DNA of 15,144 bases from an uncultured Eubacteriales bacterium. GTDB lineage: Bacteria; Bacillota; Clostridia; Lachnospirales; Lachnospiraceae. The notes under the pieces were generated by a model, which was given only the letters and a program-made list of their open reading frames with translations, ran no database searches and was not told where the DNA came from. Of this stretch, positions 13,256-15,144 are shown piece by piece; position 1 is the first letter of the stretch, and every line of letters begins with the position of its first letter. The stretch lies in NCBI GenBank assembly GCA_900313765.1, contig OMSN01000015.1, forward strand, positions 1 to 15,144, read 5' to 3'. The position numbers and the translations under genes were made by a program.

Positions 13256-14686
13256 TCAAACCGTTCCGTGCTTCTTGTCAGGACGCTCCTCAGCCTTGGT
13301 ATACAGCATCTCAAATGCGCCGATCACCATCTTGCGGGTATCCTCCGCCTTGATGACCGTATCTACATATCCGCGCTCAGCTGCCGCGGTAACGCTCTGC
13401 TGAAGCTGTGCGTACTCTGCCGCCTTCGCTGCAAGCGTGTCAGCATCCTTGCCGTCATACATGATGCCGGCTGCCAGTTTTGCATCCATCATGCCGATCT
13501 GGGCATCTTCCCATGCAAAGGTCAGGTCTGCGCCGAGTGCCTGGCTGTTCATGATCGTGTATGCAGATCCAAACGCCTTGCCGACGATCACATTGACCTT
13601 CGGGACAGTCGCTTCCGCAAGTGCTGCGGTAAGACGGGCTGCTGCCTTGGCAATGCGGAACTCATTGTGCTTGTCTGCGCGGAATCCGGTTGCATTGGTC
13701 AGGGTCAGTACGGGGATATCGAATGCGTCGCAGAATTCTACGAACTTTGCTGCCTTCTCGCATCCCTTTGCAGACAGCTGCGGCTGGAAATCAGCTTCCT
13801 TCTCGCCCTCTGCATTGTAGACTTCCGTACGGTTCGCAACTGCGCCGACGGTGGTGCCGTTCAGTTTGATGAAGCCTGTGACCATCTCCTTCGCAGCAGC
13901 AGCCTTTACTTCGCAGAAAAGGTTGCCGTCCGAGATCTGGCTGAGCAGGATGGAAGTATCCCCTGCAGCTCCCTCAAGACCTTCACATACTCTGTTCAGG
14001 TCATCGCCTGCCTCGGTCACCGGAGCTTCGTCGGCATTGTTTGCCGGAAGGATGGAGCCCAGGGTACGAACCTGCGCCAGGATATCCTCTTCGGTTCCTA
14101 CAAAGTCCACCAGTCCGCTCATTTCACTCTGGAACTGTGCGGATGCAGTGTCTTCTTCCTTGTTGCCTGCGAGCGCATTTGGGGAGTTCACAAACAGCTT
14201 CGCCTTGCTTCCCTCCATGAATACGAAATCGCTCAGGCCAGCCGCAACGGCAAGACCGCCGCCGCAATTGCCCAGGACTGCTGTGATCTGCGGGATCACG
14301 CCGCTGGCAAGGGCCATCTTCCTGTACAGAGCGCCGAATGCGTTCAGAGCGTCCGTGGACTCCTGAAGCCTCATTCCGGCACTGTCGAGAAGTCCGATCA
14401 CCGGTGCTCCCATCTTCATGGCCAGGTCATACAGACGTGCGATCTTTCTTGCATGCATCTCGCCGATGCTTCCGCCAAGAACCGATGCGTCCTGACTGTA
14501 GACGTAGACCAGGCTGTCATCGATCAGACCGTATCCGGTAATGACACCGTCTGAAGGAGCCTTCTCGTCTGACAGGTTGAAATCAGTGCTTCTTGCAGTC
14601 ACAAGTGAGCCGATTTCAACGAAACTGTTGTCATCAAGCAGTGCAGCGATCCGATCAGCTGCCTTGCTCTGTGCTGTATTGCTCAT
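13256..14686 (-). CDS. Acyl-CoA carboxyltransferase subunit (methylmalonyl-CoA decarboxylase alpha / 12S-like)
   Basis: By family this moves a carboxyl group between an acyl-CoA, such as methylmalonyl-CoA or malonyl-CoA, and biotin. The 476-residue product has both crotonase-like halves. In the first, S-D-G-V-I-T-G-Y-G at 45-53, V-L-G-G-S-I-G-E-M-H-A-R-K at 69-81, D-S-A-G-M-R-L-Q-E at 101-109 and G-N-C-G-G-G at 139-144; in the second, G-K-A-F-G-S-A-Y and W-E-D-A-Q-I-G-M-M. It is roughly 35-40 residues shorter than MmdA or PccB, and the usual D-S-G-G-A-R and G-P-C-A-G-G motifs are altered, so the acyl-CoA is uncertain. Start ATG 14686 has GGAGGT seven bases upstream. It is the first gene of the operon that ends with OadA. 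Confidence 0.88.
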   Translation of the reverse strand: MSNTAQSKAADRIAALLDDNSFVEIGSLVTARSTDFNLSDEKAPSDGVITGYGLIDDSLVYVYSQDASVLGGSIGEMHARKIARLYDLAMKMGAPVIGLLDSAGMRLQESTDALNAFGALYRKMALASGVIPQITAVLGNCGGGLAVAAGLSDFVFMEGSKAKLFVNSPNALAGNKEEDTASAQFQSEMSGLVDFVGTEEDILAQVRTLGSILPANNADEAPVTEAGDDLNRVCEGLEGAAGDTSILLSQISDGNLFCEVKAAAAKEMVTGFIKLNGTTVGAVANRTEVYNAEGEKEADFQPQLSAKGCEKAAKFVEFCDAFDIPVLTLTNATGFRADKHNEFRIAKAAARLTAALAEATVPKVNVIVGKAFGSAYTIMNSQALGADLTFAWEDAQIGMMDAKLAAGIMYDGKDADTLAAKAAEYAQLQQSVTAAAERGYVDTVIKAEDTRKMVIGAFEMLYTKAEERPDKKHGTV

Positions 14687-14729
14687 ACTAAGACCTCCAT
14701 CAATTAGAAATCAAAAATCGCCACATAAT

Positions 14730-14758
14730 ATAGTACGTGATTCACGCAAAAAAGGCAA
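14730..14758 (-). promoter_or_regulatory. Candidate promoter of the decarboxylase operon
   Basis: On the minus strand TTGCCT (14758-14753) and TACTAT (14735-14730) are 17 bases apart. The -35 lies inside the 3' arm of the preceding gene's terminator hairpin. An AT-rich leader and the GGAGGT site follow. Other -10 choices in the same TACTATATTAT stretch are possible. Confidence 0.6.
14736..14746. promoter_or_regulatory. Palindrome in the promoter spacer, candidate operator
   Basis: CGTGATTCACG is a perfect palindrome around one central base and fills the part of the spacer next to the -10 hexamer. A regulator bound here would directly control the decarboxylase operon; which one cannot be told from sequence. 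Confidence 0.45.
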
Positions 14759-14778
14759 GCCCAAAAGGGCCTGCCTTT
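14748..14778 (-). terminator. Intrinsic terminator of the second L,D-transpeptidase gene
   Basis: A 12-bp stem with one G-T pair (14778-14767 with 14762-14751, loop TTTT) is followed on the minus strand by a T run reaching 14748. It lies 18 bases after the transpeptidase stop and separates that gene from the decarboxylase operon. Confidence 0.88.
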
Positions 14779-14795
14779 GCTACGATTCATGCCTT

Positions 14796-15144
14796 TTACC
14801 AGATAAATACCCGGGTGTCCAGCGGTATTTTTTTGAAAATATACTGCGCATGCTTTTGTCTCAGACGTATGCAGCTGTGAGAGACCGGCTGGATTCCGAG
14901 TGCCTGGCTTGCACCCGGGCCCGGGAACTTATGGAAGCCGCTGCCATGTACGAAACAGTACCAGTACAGTCCATTGACCTCCAGCGCCTTCTTCTGGATC
15001 TTATATTTCGATTTGAACGACTGATCCAGGGTCGGATACTCCGCCATGCCGGTCGATGTCTTGAATCTCTTAAGCAGACTCCAGTTCCGGTTCCTGCCCT
15101 TAAAAACATAGACCCTCTGCTTGTCGAGACTGACCCAGATCATG
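14796..15144 (-). CDS. YkuD-family L,D-transpeptidase, catalytic domain (5' end missing)
   Basis: The gene runs in from beyond the right edge; the methionine at 15143 aligns with an internal one in the first transpeptidase (M-I-W-V-S), so it is not the start. The visible 115 residues are a full YkuD core: M-I-W-V-S-L-D-K-Q-R-V-Y-V-F, S-T-G-M-A, the histidine of H-G-S-G-F-H-K-F-P-G-P, and the catalytic cysteine in S-H-S-C-I-R-L-R. As in its paralogue at 1454, the glycine of S-H-G-C is replaced, here by serine. The two share the same ending (P-x-x-T-R-x-F-I-Y/W), marking them as close paralogues. The role should be peptidoglycan cross-linking outside the membrane. A terminator follows immediately. 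Confidence 0.88.
   Translation of the reverse strand, partial: MIWVSLDKQRVYVFKGRNRNWSLLKRFKTSTGMAEYPTLDQSFKSKYKIQKKALEVNGLYWYCFVHGSGFHKFPGPGASQALGIQPVSHSCIRLRQKHAQYIFKKIPLDTRVFIW

Noticed and set aside
13172..14554. Long plus-strand open frame (460 codons)
   Set aside because: It mirrors the acyl-CoA carboxyltransferase gene on the other strand, is Cys/His-rich with no domain, and has no convincing ribosome site.

Overview
The window reads as chromosomal DNA from an anaerobic, Gram-positive Clostridia-type bacterium, most likely a gut Lachnospiraceae relative. This is an inference from family content: a sodium-pumping decarboxylase operon, a short clostridial DtxR-type regulator, a peptidase with Ig-like repeats, YkuD L,D-transpeptidases, strong GGAGG ribosome sites, and textbook sigma-A promoters. 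I saw no rRNA, tRNA, CRISPR array, transposase or phage gene.

Layout. (1) 2-2218, plus strand, cell wall: the 3' part of a secreted Ig-like/NlpC-P60-like cysteine peptidase, then a secreted YkuD L,D-transpeptidase, closed by a strong bidirectional terminator at 2265-2301. (2) 2341-4537, minus strand: an ATP-grasp ligase followed one base later by a family 2 membrane-anchored glycosyltransferase, driven by a perfect TTGACA-N17-TATAAT promoter. (3) 4697-5404, plus strand: a WbqC-family protein read divergently from the ATP-grasp gene, with its own promoter in the shared 160-base gap. (4) 5385-8956, minus strand: a tightly packed four-gene set made of a DtxR/MntR-type metal regulator, an acyltransferase-3 membrane protein, a membrane-anchored rhodanese fold lacking its catalytic cysteine, and a polytopic GT-C-like membrane protein. 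A strong promoter with a palindrome over its start site precedes it. (5) 9130-14686, minus strand: a five-gene biotin-dependent decarboxylase/transcarboxylase operon (acyl-CoA carboxyltransferase, OadG-type subunit, biotin carrier, OadB sodium pump, OadA carboxyltransferase) ending in a strong hairpin terminator. (6) 14796-15144, minus strand: the 3' part of a second YkuD L,D-transpeptidase, terminated just before the decarboxylase operon.

How the genes work together. Regions 1 to 4 and 6 are all about the cell envelope: peptidoglycan hydrolysis and cross-linking, and synthesis or decoration of a surface glycan (ATP-grasp ligase, GT2, WbqC, O-acyltransferase, GT-C). Region 5 is energy metabolism: it should move carboxyl groups between an acyl-CoA and pyruvate/oxaloacetate through one biotin carrier and couple decarboxylation to sodium export. 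The features most worth checking are the metal-type regulator heading a surface-glycan operon, the dead rhodanese inside it, and the coexistence of two different carboxyltransferases with one carrier and one pump.
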